A stretch of 13,335 bases of DNA from Candidatus Woesearchaeota archaeon (GTDB lineage: Archaea > Nanobdellota > Nanobdellia > Woesearchaeales > UBA525): NCBI GenBank assembly GCA_023252315.1, contig JAJPEB010000022.1, positions 1-13,335 on the forward strand, in the 5' to 3' direction. The position numbers and the translations under genes were made by a program. This document shows, one piece after another, positions 6,009-11,783 of the stretch. Each line of letters starts with the position of its first letter. The stretch's first letter is position 1. The notes beneath the pieces are model-generated. The model had not been told where the DNA came from. It worked only from the letters and a program-made list of their open reading frames with translations, and ran no database searches.

Positions 6009-7774
6009 GGCTGCTCAAGCGCATCCTCGGCAAGCGCGCGGCGAAGAAGGCGCCTCCCGCCCCCAGGAAGAGGGCGGCGCGCACGCAGGCGCGCGTGAAG
6101 CCCCAGCGCAAGGCGCGCTCGCTCGCGAAGCCGCAGCGGCGCGCTGCTGCGAAGAAGCGGGCTCGCGCGGCCCCGAAGAGGAAAGCGTTGCGCGCTCCCG
6201 CGAGAGCCGCGAGGAAGGCGCCGCGCATTCCGGCCCGCAGGCCCGCGCGCGCTGCGGCTCCTCGCGCAAGCAAGGGCGCAAAGCGCCCCGCGCGCAAGGA
6301 CGCATCGCAGAAGCGCAAGGAGCGGCTCGCGTTCATCCAGCCCGCGCCCGCAGCCCCCGCGGATCCCGAGGCGGTCGCGCTCAGGCGCAAGAGGGCAGCG
6401 TATCCTCCCGTCGAGTGGACGCAGGGCGATCGCATCAGGATGATCGTCTCCGTCCTCAAGGACCTCGTGCGCAAGGGCGCGTTGAGCGATTGGCGCGTCA
6501 ATCTCTTCCACGTGCGCTCGGCGCAGCTCTACCTCGGCAAGGGGCTCAAGGCGGAGGACCAGATCTCGTCGATCCGCGAGGACATCTCGGTCACCGCGTA
6601 CCGGCGCTTTGGCGACGGCTCGCTCGGCGAGGCGCAGTCCCCCGTCACCGCCCAGGAAGAGGACGAGGTGCGCGCGCAGCTCCTGCAGCTCGCGGCGGTG
6701 TGCGAGCACACGAAGCGCGAGGCGTACGCGCTTCCCGAGCCTGAGGAGGGCCTCCGTTTCCCCGACGCCGCGGACCCGCGCGTGCTCGAGGCGTTCCTGC
6801 AAGGGGACGGCATGCGCGTCCCTCTCGCGATCCTCGCCCAGGCCAAGGCCATCGTCGACCGGCTCGCGGACGTGTCGCCGAGCTCGTGCGAGATCGTCGC
6901 GAGCGCGTCCGGCGTGCGCGTGCTCAACAGCAACGGCGTGGACGCGAGCTGGCACCAGACCGCGCTCTACATGGAGCTCGCGCTCACCTGCGCGCTCGGC
7001 GAGGAGGCGCAGGAGTCCTGGTGGCGCACGACGGTCGCGAGCCCCGAGCAGCTGGACCTTCGCGGCGTGCTCGAGCAGCAGGCGCAGGCAGCGCGCGACG
7101 CCGCGCACGCGACCCCGAATCCCGGCTTCTCGGGCGACGTGCTGCTCTCGGGGCAGAGCCTGCTCGACTTCTTCGTGCCCGAGGACGGGCAGAACGCCGT
7201 CGTGGTCCACGCCTTCGCGCGCCTCAAGCGCATGGGCCTCTCGCGCCTCGAGCTCGGGGTTCCCATCGGGCAGTTCAAGGGCGAGCCGTTCACGCTCTCG
7301 TCGGACCCCACGCTGCCGTTCGGCCTGCTCAGCGCGCCCGTCGACGAGGAGGGCACGCCGCTGCGTCCCGTCGACATCGTGCGCACGGGCGTCTTCGCGA
7401 ACCGCCTCGCGACGCAGCGCTACGCGCAGCTCATGCGCATCCCCGCGACGGGCACGATGCGCAACGTGCACGTGAGCGACGGGGCGACGCGCGAGGAGCA
7501 CCTGCGCGGGCACAACTACTTCGAGATCGTGCGCTTCAGCTGGTTCAACCCCGACCCGCTCTCGGGCGACTTCTCCGCGGAGGTGCGCCTCGGCTACCAC
7601 TGGCTGCGCGGGCGCAAGATACCGTTCAAGGGCGGCCACTTCACGGGCAACGTGTTCGACTGCCTGCTCAACGCGCGCTTCTCGCGCGAGGCGATGCAGT
7701 CCGGACGCTACTACGGGCCGCGCGCGCTGCTCTTCAAGGACGCGACGGTGACGAAGCGGGAAGAGGAGGAGTAG
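6005..7774 (+). CDS. tldE: TldE/PmbA-like peptidase subunit with histone-H1-like basic tail
   Basis: This 589-residue protein has two parts. Residues from about 142 to the end form a TldE/PmbA domain: it lacks the HExxxH metal site, as TldE should, and ends in a C-terminal domain typical of the family (VRLGYHWLRGRKIPFKGGHFTGNVFDCL is split across the usual positions near 530-557). Residues 1-108 are an extremely basic low-complexity tail of Lys, Arg, Ala and Pro: 40 of the first 98 residues are Lys or Arg and none is Asp or Glu. It resembles histone H1 tails and AlgP-like proteins and should bind nucleic acid. A ribosome binding site at 5993-5999 and the ATGA overlap with tldD support the start before the tail. 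An internal start (e.g. the Met at residue 146) would give a normal-sized TldE but has no visible signal. The inferred partner is TldD. Confidence 0.88.
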   Translation: MRLLKRILGKRAAKKAPPAPRKRAARTQARVKPQRKARSLAKPQRRAAAKKRARAAPKRKALRAPARAARKAPRIPARRPARAAAPRASKGAKRPARKDASQKRKERLAFIQPAPAAPADPEAVALRRKRAAYPPVEWTQGDRIRMIVSVLKDLVRKGALSDWRVNLFHVRSAQLYLGKGLKAEDQISSIREDISVTAYRRFGDGSLGEAQSPVTAQEEDEVRAQLLQLAAVCEHTKREAYALPEPEEGLRFPDAADPRVLEAFLQGDGMRVPLAILAQAKAIVDRLADVSPSSCEIVASASGVRVLNSNGVDASWHQTALYMELALTCALGEEAQESWWRTTVASPEQLDLRGVLEQQAQAARDAAHATPNPGFSGDVLLSGQSLLDFFVPEDGQNAVVVHAFARLKRMGLSRLELGVPIGQFKGEPFTLSSDPTLPFGLLSAPVDEEGTPLRPVDIVRTGVFANRLATQRYAQLMRIPATGTMRNVHVSDGATREEHLRGHNYFEIVRFSWFNPDPLSGDFSAEVRLGYHWLRGRKIPFKGGHFTGNVFDCLLNARFSREAMQSGRYYGPRALLFKDATVTKREEEE

Positions 7775-7819
7775 GACTTCCCTTCTGACCCTTCAAGAAG
7801 AATCGCCGGCGGGATATCG

Positions 7820-8263
7820 TTATTTCCCGATCAGCTCGAGCAGCTCGGCGATGCTGTCGATCTCGTACGTCGCGCTCTCGCCCTCCTCGCTCTGCGCCTG
7901 CGCGGGCTTGCCGCTGCGCACCCAGCACGTGTCGCAGCCGAGCTCGATGCCGGCGACGATGCCGACAGAGAAGTGGTCGTCGACGATGAGCGCCTCTTGC
8001 GGCGCGACGTCGAGCTCCTCGAGGCAGCGCAGGAACTCCCGCCCGCCCTTCTCGGGCTCCGCGACGATGCTCGAGAAGAATCTCGCGACGCCAAGCTCCT
8101 TGAGGAGCGCGAGCTTCGCCTCGGGATCCGCGGACCTCGTCACGAGGCCGAGCTTGTGCGTCTCGTGCGCCCTCTCGAGCACCTCGAGCGCGCGCGGGTA
8201 GAGCGCCTGCGCCTGCGTGTCGTAGAGCGTGTGGCCCCAGTCGAAGATGATGACTTCGTACAT
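7820..8263 (-). CDS. Small HAD-superfamily protein with altered DxD motif
   Basis: This 147-residue cytoplasmic protein is a cap-less HAD-fold. The strand-loop FDWGHTLYD (7-15) carries the nucleophile D8, but the acid/base Asp expected at position 10 is glycine. Motif II is VTRS (T42), motif III probably K72 in PEKGG, and motif IV IVDDHFSVG (D95, D96). HAD proteins that lack the second Asp do occur, with weak or altered phosphatase activity, so a substrate cannot be named. The ATG at 8263 is chosen over the upstream in-frame ATG at 8323 because the promoter TATA box (8289-8295) lies inside that extension and is 32 nt from 8263. It is divergent from sec61-beta and convergent with tldE, 45 nt away. 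Confidence 0.85.
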   Translation of the reverse strand: MYEVIIFDWGHTLYDTQAQALYPRALEVLERAHETHKLGLVTRSADPEAKLALLKELGVARFFSSIVAEPEKGGREFLRCLEELDVAPQEALIVDDHFSVGIVAGIELGCDTCWVRSGKPAQAQSEEGESATYEIDSIAELLELIGK

Positions 8264-8288
8264 CGAGGAACTCCGTCCGAGCACGGGG

Positions 8289-8296
8289 TTTATAAT
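8289..8296 (-). promoter_or_regulatory. TATA box of the HAD gene
   Basis: ATTATAAA on the minus strand has its first T 32 nt before the ATG at 8263. It is one half of a divergent promoter pair with the sec61-beta TATA box 48 bp away. Confidence 0.65.
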
Positions 8297-8342
8297 GATG
8301 ACGATGGCGCGCCCGGAACCCACGACGGGCCATCAAGGCAAA

Positions 8343-8350
8343 CTTTATAA
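8343..8350 (+). promoter_or_regulatory. TATA box of the sec61-beta/NAC operon
   Basis: CTTTATAA has its first T exactly 30 nt before the ATG at 8374. This supports a leaderless start there rather than at the second in-frame ATG (8395). Confidence 0.7.
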
Positions 8351-8373
8351 GCGTTCATCCGCTCTCCCCGCGC

Positions 8374-8529
8374 ATGCCACGCGAGAACATCCGCATGCCG
8401 AGCAGCAGCGCGGGGGTGCTGAGCTTCTACGACGAGGAGAAGAGCTCCATCAGGCTCCGCCCCCAGCACGTCGTGATCCTCTGCGTGATCGTCATTGTCG
8501 CCATAATGTATCTCAACTACCTGAAGTGA
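8374..8529 (+). CDS. secG: Preprotein translocase subunit Sec61-beta (SecG)
   Basis: This 51-residue protein is the small tail-anchored subunit of the archaeal SecYEG/Sec61 translocon. The family motif is clear: MPSSSAGVLSFYDEEK at residues 8-23, then basic/hydrophobic residues and a single membrane helix at about 33-48 (VVILCVIVIVAIMYL), leaving only three residues outside. The N-terminus faces the cytoplasm. Two starts are possible; the first ATG is preferred because a TATA box lies 30 nt upstream, which adds seven residues before the usual family start. NAC begins 4 nt after the stop, so translocon and nascent-chain chaperone are co-expressed. Confidence 0.93.
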   Translation: MPRENIRMPSSSAGVLSFYDEEKSSIRLRPQHVVILCVIVIVAIMYLNYLK

Positions 8530-8533
8530 TCCC

Positions 8534-8875
8534 ATGATCCCAGGCGTCAACCCCAGGCAGATGAAGCAGATGATGAAGCAGATGGGGATCCAGCAGGTCG
8601 ATATCGACGCCGTGCGCGTCACGATCGAGTGCCCCGACCGCCGCATCGTCATCGAGCGCCCGCAGGTGGCGAAGGTCAACATGATGGGCCAGGACACGTG
8701 GCAGGTCTCAGGCGTGGCGCGCGAGGAGTCGCTCGACACGGCTGCCGAGATCACGGACGAGGATGTGAAGACGGTGATGGACCAGACGGGCGCGAGCGAG
8801 GAGAATGCGCGGGCCGCGATCGAGGAGGCGCAAGGCGATCTCGCGGACGCCATTATGAAGCTGCAGCCCGAGTAG
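8534..8875 (+). CDS. nac: Nascent polypeptide-associated complex protein (archaeal NAC-alpha)
   Basis: This 113-residue ribosome-associated factor binds emerging nascent chains as a homodimer. The N-terminal methionine-rich segment with QMKQMMKQMGI (9-19) matches the family. The NAC beta domain runs from about 22 to 65 with PQVAKVNMMGQDTWQVSG (43-60). A UBA domain occupies 72-111 (ITDEDVKTVMDQTG, then ENARAAIEEAQGDLADAI). Length is usual for archaeal NAC. It starts 4 nt after the sec61-beta stop. GTGAT spanning that stop complements the anti-Shine-Dalgarno region, which suggests translational coupling. T-rich sequence follows the stop. Confidence 0.95.
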   Translation: MIPGVNPRQMKQMMKQMGIQQVDIDAVRVTIECPDRRIVIERPQVAKVNMMGQDTWQVSGVAREESLDTAAEITDEDVKTVMDQTGASEENARAAIEEAQGDLADAIMKLQPE

Positions 8876-8918
8876 CTTCTCTCCTTTTGGTTACGACTTC
8901 TGAGTGGTTATTTTAGGA
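8876..8918 (+). terminator. Probable T-rich terminator after NAC
   Basis: Pyrimidine- and T-rich runs (ctccttttgg at 8881-8890, ttatttta at 8908-8915) follow the NAC stop within 43 nt and precede the next gene's TATA box. Archaeal RNA polymerase terminates at such T-rich stretches without needing a hairpin. Confidence 0.4.
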
Positions 8919-8921
8919 AAT

Positions 8922-8929
8922 CTTAAATA
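8922..8929 (+). promoter_or_regulatory. TATA box of the unrecognised 255-residue gene
   Basis: CTTAAATA has its first T 29 nt before the ATG at 8952. It rules out the longer in-frame start at 8904, which lies upstream of the promoter. Confidence 0.65.
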
Positions 8930-8951
8930 CCGCATCGTGTACGCTCTTCCC

Positions 8952-9719
8952 ATGGGAACCGCGACGAGAGACAGCTCCCCGCTCGGCGACCTCGATCGCA
9001 GGACCGAGGCGCTCTTCGACAGGTGCGCCCGCGCTCCGAGCACGGGGGCGTTGCGCGACCTCTACGCGAGCCTCGTCGCATCCTCGTCTCTGCACCTGGG
9101 CATGGCGCGCGCAACAGGCGGACGACGTAGCCTCGATCATGCGTTCTACGGCATGGCGGACGCCGCGTGCGCGAGAGCGATCGGCGCGGTCTATGAGCAG
9201 CAGCGTGCCGCGGATCTCGAGCTCTTCGGGCCGATCTTCAGGGAACTGCTCAGCGGCACGCGCTCCGAGCCTGTTGCGCAAGCGCGATCCGATCGCATTC
9301 CCGAAGCGACGCGGCAGGCGCAGCCGACCGCGCCCTACGGGTGGGTCGCCGACGTCGTCAAGAGAGGGTACGCGAGGATCGAGACCGCGCTCGCAGGGAT
9401 GAGGCGCGGCGAAGTGCTCGACGAGGCGCGCAGGCCGCTCTACATCGGCACGCGGCGCGGGGCGCAGGACTATGCGGACAGGCTCGTGCGCGGCGAGTTC
9501 TCGCTCCCTCCCGAGGAGATGCGCTGCGACGAGCGGGTCCGGCCCTCGTCGGCGATAGGGAGGGCGCTCTATAGGGCTGCCGATGCGCTGGGATTCAGTC
9601 CGGGCTATCCTTGCGCGATCAGGGACCAGAACGGGACGATGCTCTACAGGGGCTCGAAGCCCGGCGCCGAAAGGTATCTCTCGCGACTGCAGGCGAGCCC
9701 TCTCTCCGCTCGGCCGTGA
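8952..9719 (+). CDS. Unrecognised 255-residue protein with a repeated C-terminal module
   Basis: I do not recognise this family. The protein has no signal peptide or membrane segment and is probably cytoplasmic. Residues 1-105 are rich in predicted helix (LDRRTEALFDRCAR, ADAACARAIGAVYEQQ). Residues 106-127 look like a linker. The C-terminal half has a repeated 18-residue motif: residues 161-178 (LYIGTRRGAQDYADRL) and 229-246 (LYRGSKPGAERYLSRL) share 8 of 18 positions, including LY-x-G, GA, Y and RL. Each is preceded by a predicted helix (139-150 and 201-213). The repeat suggests two copies of a small beta-hairpin/helix domain, possibly a binding module. The start is set by a TATA box 29 nt upstream. 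It is convergent with dut, 21 nt away. Composition and codon use resemble the neighbours. Confidence 0.75.
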   Translation: MGTATRDSSPLGDLDRRTEALFDRCARAPSTGALRDLYASLVASSSLHLGMARATGGRRSLDHAFYGMADAACARAIGAVYEQQRAADLELFGPIFRELLSGTRSEPVAQARSDRIPEATRQAQPTAPYGWVADVVKRGYARIETALAGMRRGEVLDEARRPLYIGTRRGAQDYADRLVRGEFSLPPEEMRCDERVRPSSAIGRALYRAADALGFSPGYPCAIRDQNGTMLYRGSKPGAERYLSRLQASPLSARP

Positions 9720-9740
9720 TCGACGCGCAAGAGCCAGTGG

Positions 9741-10256
9741 CTATCTCCCCGAGCTCCCGAACCCGCTCTCGCCGCGGTTGCTCTCTCCCAGCTCCTCAGC
9801 CTCCTCCACGCGCGCCGTGCAGATCGGCTGGATGAGGATCTGCGAGATGCGATCGCCCCTCTTCACCTCGTACGGCTCGCTCCCGAGGTTCGCGAGCGTC
9901 ACCATGAGCTCGCCGCGGTACGTGTGGTCGATCACGCCCGCGAGCGTCGTGACGCCGTGCTTCGCCGCGAGGCCCGAGCGGTCCCACCCGAGCGCGACGT
10001 AGCCGGGCGGGATCTCCATGCAGAAGCCGAGCCTGAAGAGGTAGCGCTCGCCGGGCGCGAGCGTCTTGTCCTCGCGCGATCGCACGTCGAGCCCCGCGTC
10101 GCCCTCGCGCCCGTATGCGGGGAGGACGACGTCGTCGTGCAGGCGCTTGATGCGGACGGGGACGCGCGAAGATAGGCGCATGCCGGCGGCCAGAGGCTCA
10201 GGAGGGCGAGGACTTCCTCCTTTTTCATTCTCCTCTTGCGGGCTGCGGCGCATCAT
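9741..10256 (-). CDS. dut: Trimeric dUTP diphosphatase (dUTPase)
   Basis: This 171-residue enzyme hydrolyses dUTP to dUMP and pyrophosphate, keeping uracil out of DNA and feeding dTMP synthesis. All five motifs of the trimeric family can be seen: GDAGLDV (52-58), DRSGLAAK (92-99), GVIDHTYRGE (107-116), RGDRISQIL (133-141) and the glycine-rich C-terminal arm RGESGFGSSG (161-170). Residues 1-27 are a polar, proline-rich extension outside the fold. The ATG at 10256 is chosen because it lies 3 nt after the nrdR stop, with GGGAGG about 10 nt upstream. The Met at residue 26 (10181) would give a normal-length enzyme but has no nearby ribosome site. It is the monofunctional trimeric type rather than the DCD-DUT type frequent in archaea. 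Confidence 0.93.
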   Translation of the reverse strand: MMRRSPQEENEKGGSPRPPEPLAAGMRLSSRVPVRIKRLHDDVVLPAYGREGDAGLDVRSREDKTLAPGERYLFRLGFCMEIPPGYVALGWDRSGLAAKHGVTTLAGVIDHTYRGELMVTLANLGSEPYEVKRGDRISQILIQPICTARVEEAEELGESNRGESGFGSSGR

Positions 10257-10259
10257 CTC

Positions 10260-10709
10260 TCACTTCCTCCCGTGCACCTGCGCGAGCGCCTTCGCGAAGT
10301 CCTCGGGGTCCTTGAAGTCGAGGTAGACCGACGCGAAGCGGATGTACGCGACCTTGTCGAGGCGCTTGAGCTCCCTCATCGCGAGCTCGCCGATGCGCTC
10401 GCTCGAGATCTCGCCCGAGCGCTGCTTGCGCACCTGCTCCTCGATGCGGTCGATGAGCCGCTCGACCTGCTCCGCGCTCACGGAGCGCTTCTCGCACGCG
10501 TGCAGGATGCCCGTGCGCAGCTTCTCGCGGCTGAAGAGCTGCCTCGCGCCCGAGCGCTTGATGACGAGGATGTTCGTCGCCTCGATGCGCTCGTACGTGG
10601 TGAAGCGCTTGCCGCACTTCTCGCACTCGCGCCTGCGGCGCAGCGAGTCCTCGGACTGCCTGCTCTCGAGCACCCTCGTGTCCCCGCGCTTGCAGAAGAG
10701 GCATTTCAT
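10260..10709 (-). CDS. nrdR: Transcriptional repressor NrdR
   Basis: This 149-residue protein is an ATP/dATP-sensing repressor of ribonucleotide reductase genes. An N-terminal zinc ribbon (C3, C6, C29, C32, with RRRRECEKCGKRFTTYER) binds DNA, and an ATP-cone domain follows at about 47-137 (VIKRSGARQLFSREKL, then KVAYIRFASVY). Length and every family landmark are normal. The true start is the ATG at 10709: a TATA box (TTTTATA, first T 31 nt upstream) makes the mRNA leaderless, and the open frame that continues upstream to 10940 crosses the promoter. dut follows after 3 nt, which ties both genes to dNTP-pool control. NrdR is mainly bacterial and patchy in archaea, so acquisition by transfer is likely. 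No ribonucleotide reductase gene lies in the window. No clear NrdR box is visible at its own promoter. Confidence 0.94.
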   Translation of the reverse strand: MKCLFCKRGDTRVLESRQSEDSLRRRRECEKCGKRFTTYERIEATNILVIKRSGARQLFSREKLRTGILHACEKRSVSAEQVERLIDRIEEQVRKQRSGEISSERIGELAMRELKRLDKVAYIRFASVYLDFKDPEDFAKALAQVHGRK

Positions 10710-10732
10710 GCGGGGTGGCGCAGCGCGCAGCG

Positions 10733-10741
10733 ATATAAAAT
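10733..10741 (-). promoter_or_regulatory. TATA box of nrdR-dut
   Basis: ATTTTATAT on the minus strand has its first T 31 nt before the ATG at 10709, which gives a leaderless nrdR transcript. Confidence 0.7.
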
Positions 10742-10820
10742 GCGCGATGGTTGGGCTGCTGCTGTCGGGGTCGCATGGCCCAGAGGAGTGCAGGAGAGTG
10801 AGTTCGTTGTCGGTTGAGAA

Positions 10821-10973
10821 GGACTGCCCATATGGCTGCTGCGGAGCATCGACTGCGGCTCCGCCGCAGGTCCTACGAAAAAGCCCCTTATGGTTTCCGG
10901 TTGCCGGAAATCTCCGGATTTCCGAGCAATCGCCTTGCATGAATCAGGCGGTTTTCTGTTTTGCGCCAAGGCG
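10821..10973. other. Structured region with competing hairpins
   Basis: Hairpin 1: CTGC-T-GCGGAGC (10836-10847) pairs with GCTCCGC-C-GCAG (10858-10869), 11 pairs and one mismatch around a 10-nt loop. GGAC (10821-10824) with GTCC (10870-10873) may close it. Hairpin 2: TTGCCGGAAATC (10901-10912) pairs with GATTTCCG-A-GCAA (10917-10929), 12 pairs with one bulged base and loop TCCG. Its CCGGAAA can instead pair with TTTCCGG at 10894-10900. Hairpin 3: CGCCT (10931-10935) pairs with AGGCG (10946-10950), or CGCCTTG (10931-10937) pairs with CAAGGCG (10967-10973). Two sites therefore have exclusive alternative pairings, as in attenuators or switches. Confidence 0.6.
10877..10957 (-). ncRNA. Candidate small structured RNA, about 80 nt
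   Basis: A minus-strand TATA-like element (GTTTATTC, first T at 10987) predicts a transcript start near 10957. The RNA would contain hairpins 3 and 2 of the structured region and end at GGGGC followed by five T (10882-10878). It matches no RNA family I know. A plus-strand transcript ending at the T-rich tract 10951-10962 (TTTTCTGTTTT just after hairpin 3) is the alternative. Confidence 0.3.
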
Positions 10974-11024
10974 GCAGCGAGAATAAACGGAAGGCGTGGA
11001 ATGCGCGAGGAGGGCTGCGATAGG

Positions 11025-11041
11025 AAAAAACCGAGGCCGGT
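11025..11041 (-). terminator. Terminator of the 190-residue protein gene
   Basis: Directly after the stop codon on the minus strand comes ACCG-GCCT-CGGT, a 4-bp stem, then a run of six T (11030-11025). Confidence 0.5.
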
Positions 11042-11614
11042 TCAGTCTTCCTCTTCGGGGAACTCGCCGAAGAAGATGCACTCGACCATGACTTTCGCGT
11101 CCGGCGTCTTGCTCTGGAACGCGCGCAGCTGCGCGAGCGGGATGTGCTTGTGGATGTGGTCGATGATGAGCAGCTTGGTGTCGCGCTCGATGTCCCCGTT
11201 GATGTGCACGATCGCGTGCTTCACGCACTCGCTCTCGACCTCGCGCGTCATGCCCGCGACCGCCTCCTTGATGTCGCGCCGCTGCACGCTCACCGCGCGC
11301 GTGTTGTGCTCGACGTCGACGGTGACCTCGCTCGGGATCTCCGCGGTCGAGACGCGGTAGTCCTCCTCCTGCTTGAGCAGCTTCCTGATGGACGACATCG
11401 CCTGCCCGTTGCGCATGAACGTCTCGGAGAACACCGTCTTGAGCTCTTGCGTCACGAACTCCTCGTACATCACTTCCTCGTCGAGATTCACGCATTCCAG
11501 GATCTTGCGCAGCTCCGTGAGCGCCGCTCCCGGGTTCGCCGTGGAGATCTCCAGGCGGAACGAGGGGAGATCGATGTTCACCCGCAAGAATTCCTTGGAC
11601 GTGTTCGTTGCCAT
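11042..11614 (-). CDS. Unrecognised 190-residue soluble protein with acidic tail
   Basis: I cannot assign a family. The protein has no signal peptide or membrane segment. It alternates predicted strands and helices: strand RVNIDLPSFRLEIS (11-24), helix GAALTELRKILE (29-40), helix VTQELKTVFSETFM (54-67), strand pair SEVTVDVEHNTRAVSVQRRDI (95-115, split here by a turn at 103-105), helix AVAGMTREVESECVKH (118-133), strand KLLIID (147-152) and strand KVMVECIFFGEF (174-185), ending in PEEED. A compact alpha/beta domain is likely. The start is ATG 11614: its TATA box (first T at 11653) predicts a 9-nt leader GGTGGTGTG that includes a GGTG ribosome site; an adjacent in-frame GTG (11617) is possible. 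It is divergent from endA across a 169-nt intergenic region. Confidence 0.75.
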   Translation of the reverse strand: MATNTSKEFLRVNIDLPSFRLEISTANPGAALTELRKILECVNLDEEVMYEEFVTQELKTVFSETFMRNGQAMSSIRKLLKQEEDYRVSTAEIPSEVTVDVEHNTRAVSVQRRDIKEAVAGMTREVESECVKHAIVHINGDIERDTKLLIIDHIHKHIPLAQLRAFQSKTPDAKVMVECIFFGEFPEEED

Positions 11615-11645
11615 CACACCACCGCAGGACAAAAAGCTGGACAGG

Positions 11646-11656
11646 CTTTTAAAGCT
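11646..11656 (-). promoter_or_regulatory. TATA box of the 190-residue protein gene
   Basis: AGCTTTAAAAG on the minus strand. Its first T lies 39 nt before the ATG, so a short leader of about 9 nt is expected. The 10-mer AGCTTTAAAA is identical to the one at the divergent endA promoter. Confidence 0.6.
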
Positions 11657-11683
11657 TGCGTCGGGAGAGAGGCATCGCGTCGC

Positions 11684-11713
11684 CTTGGTGGCGCAGCGTG
11701 CATCGCTGCCAAG
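11684..11713. other. Stem-loop between divergent promoters
   Basis: GCAGCG (11693-11698) and CGCTGC (11704-11709) pair perfectly around TGCAT. Outside them CTTG (11684-11687) pairs with CAAG (11710-11713) across five unpaired left-side bases. It sits between the two TATA boxes and may be an operator or nothing. Confidence 0.25.
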
Positions 11714-11750
11714 AAGGGCATCGCGCATCGCGGGCTCCGCCAGGACCGAG

Positions 11751-11760
11751 AGCTTTAAAA
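11751..11760 (+). promoter_or_regulatory. TATA box of endA
   Basis: AGCTTTAAAA has its first T exactly 30 nt before the ATG at 11784, giving a leaderless mRNA. Confidence 0.7.
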
Positions 11761-11783
11761 CGACGCGGCCCCGCGCCGGGCGG

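Larger units (their letters stand above)
10710..11041. other. 332-nt non-coding interval between nrdR and the next gene
   Basis: No credible coding frame is present. The interval holds the nrdR TATA box, a cluster of strong and mutually competing hairpins (10821-10973), a minus-strand TATA-like element (10981-10988), T-rich tracts on both strands, and the terminator of the upstream gene (11025-11041). No tRNA T-loop or C/D-box pattern was found. Confidence 0.7.

Noticed and set aside
10710..10940. 77-residue N-terminal extension of NrdR
   Set aside because: It crosses the nrdR TATA box, and NrdR proteins begin at the MxCxxC zinc ribbon, as does the ATG at 10709.
10706..10969. 87-codon minus-strand ORF in the nrdR upstream region
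   Set aside because: Its translation shows no domain, and it covers the nrdR promoter and the hairpins.
10740..11041. tRNA or C/D-box RNA in the non-coding interval
   Set aside because: There is no T-loop (GGTTCRA-type) sequence, no cloverleaf and no ordered C and D boxes.
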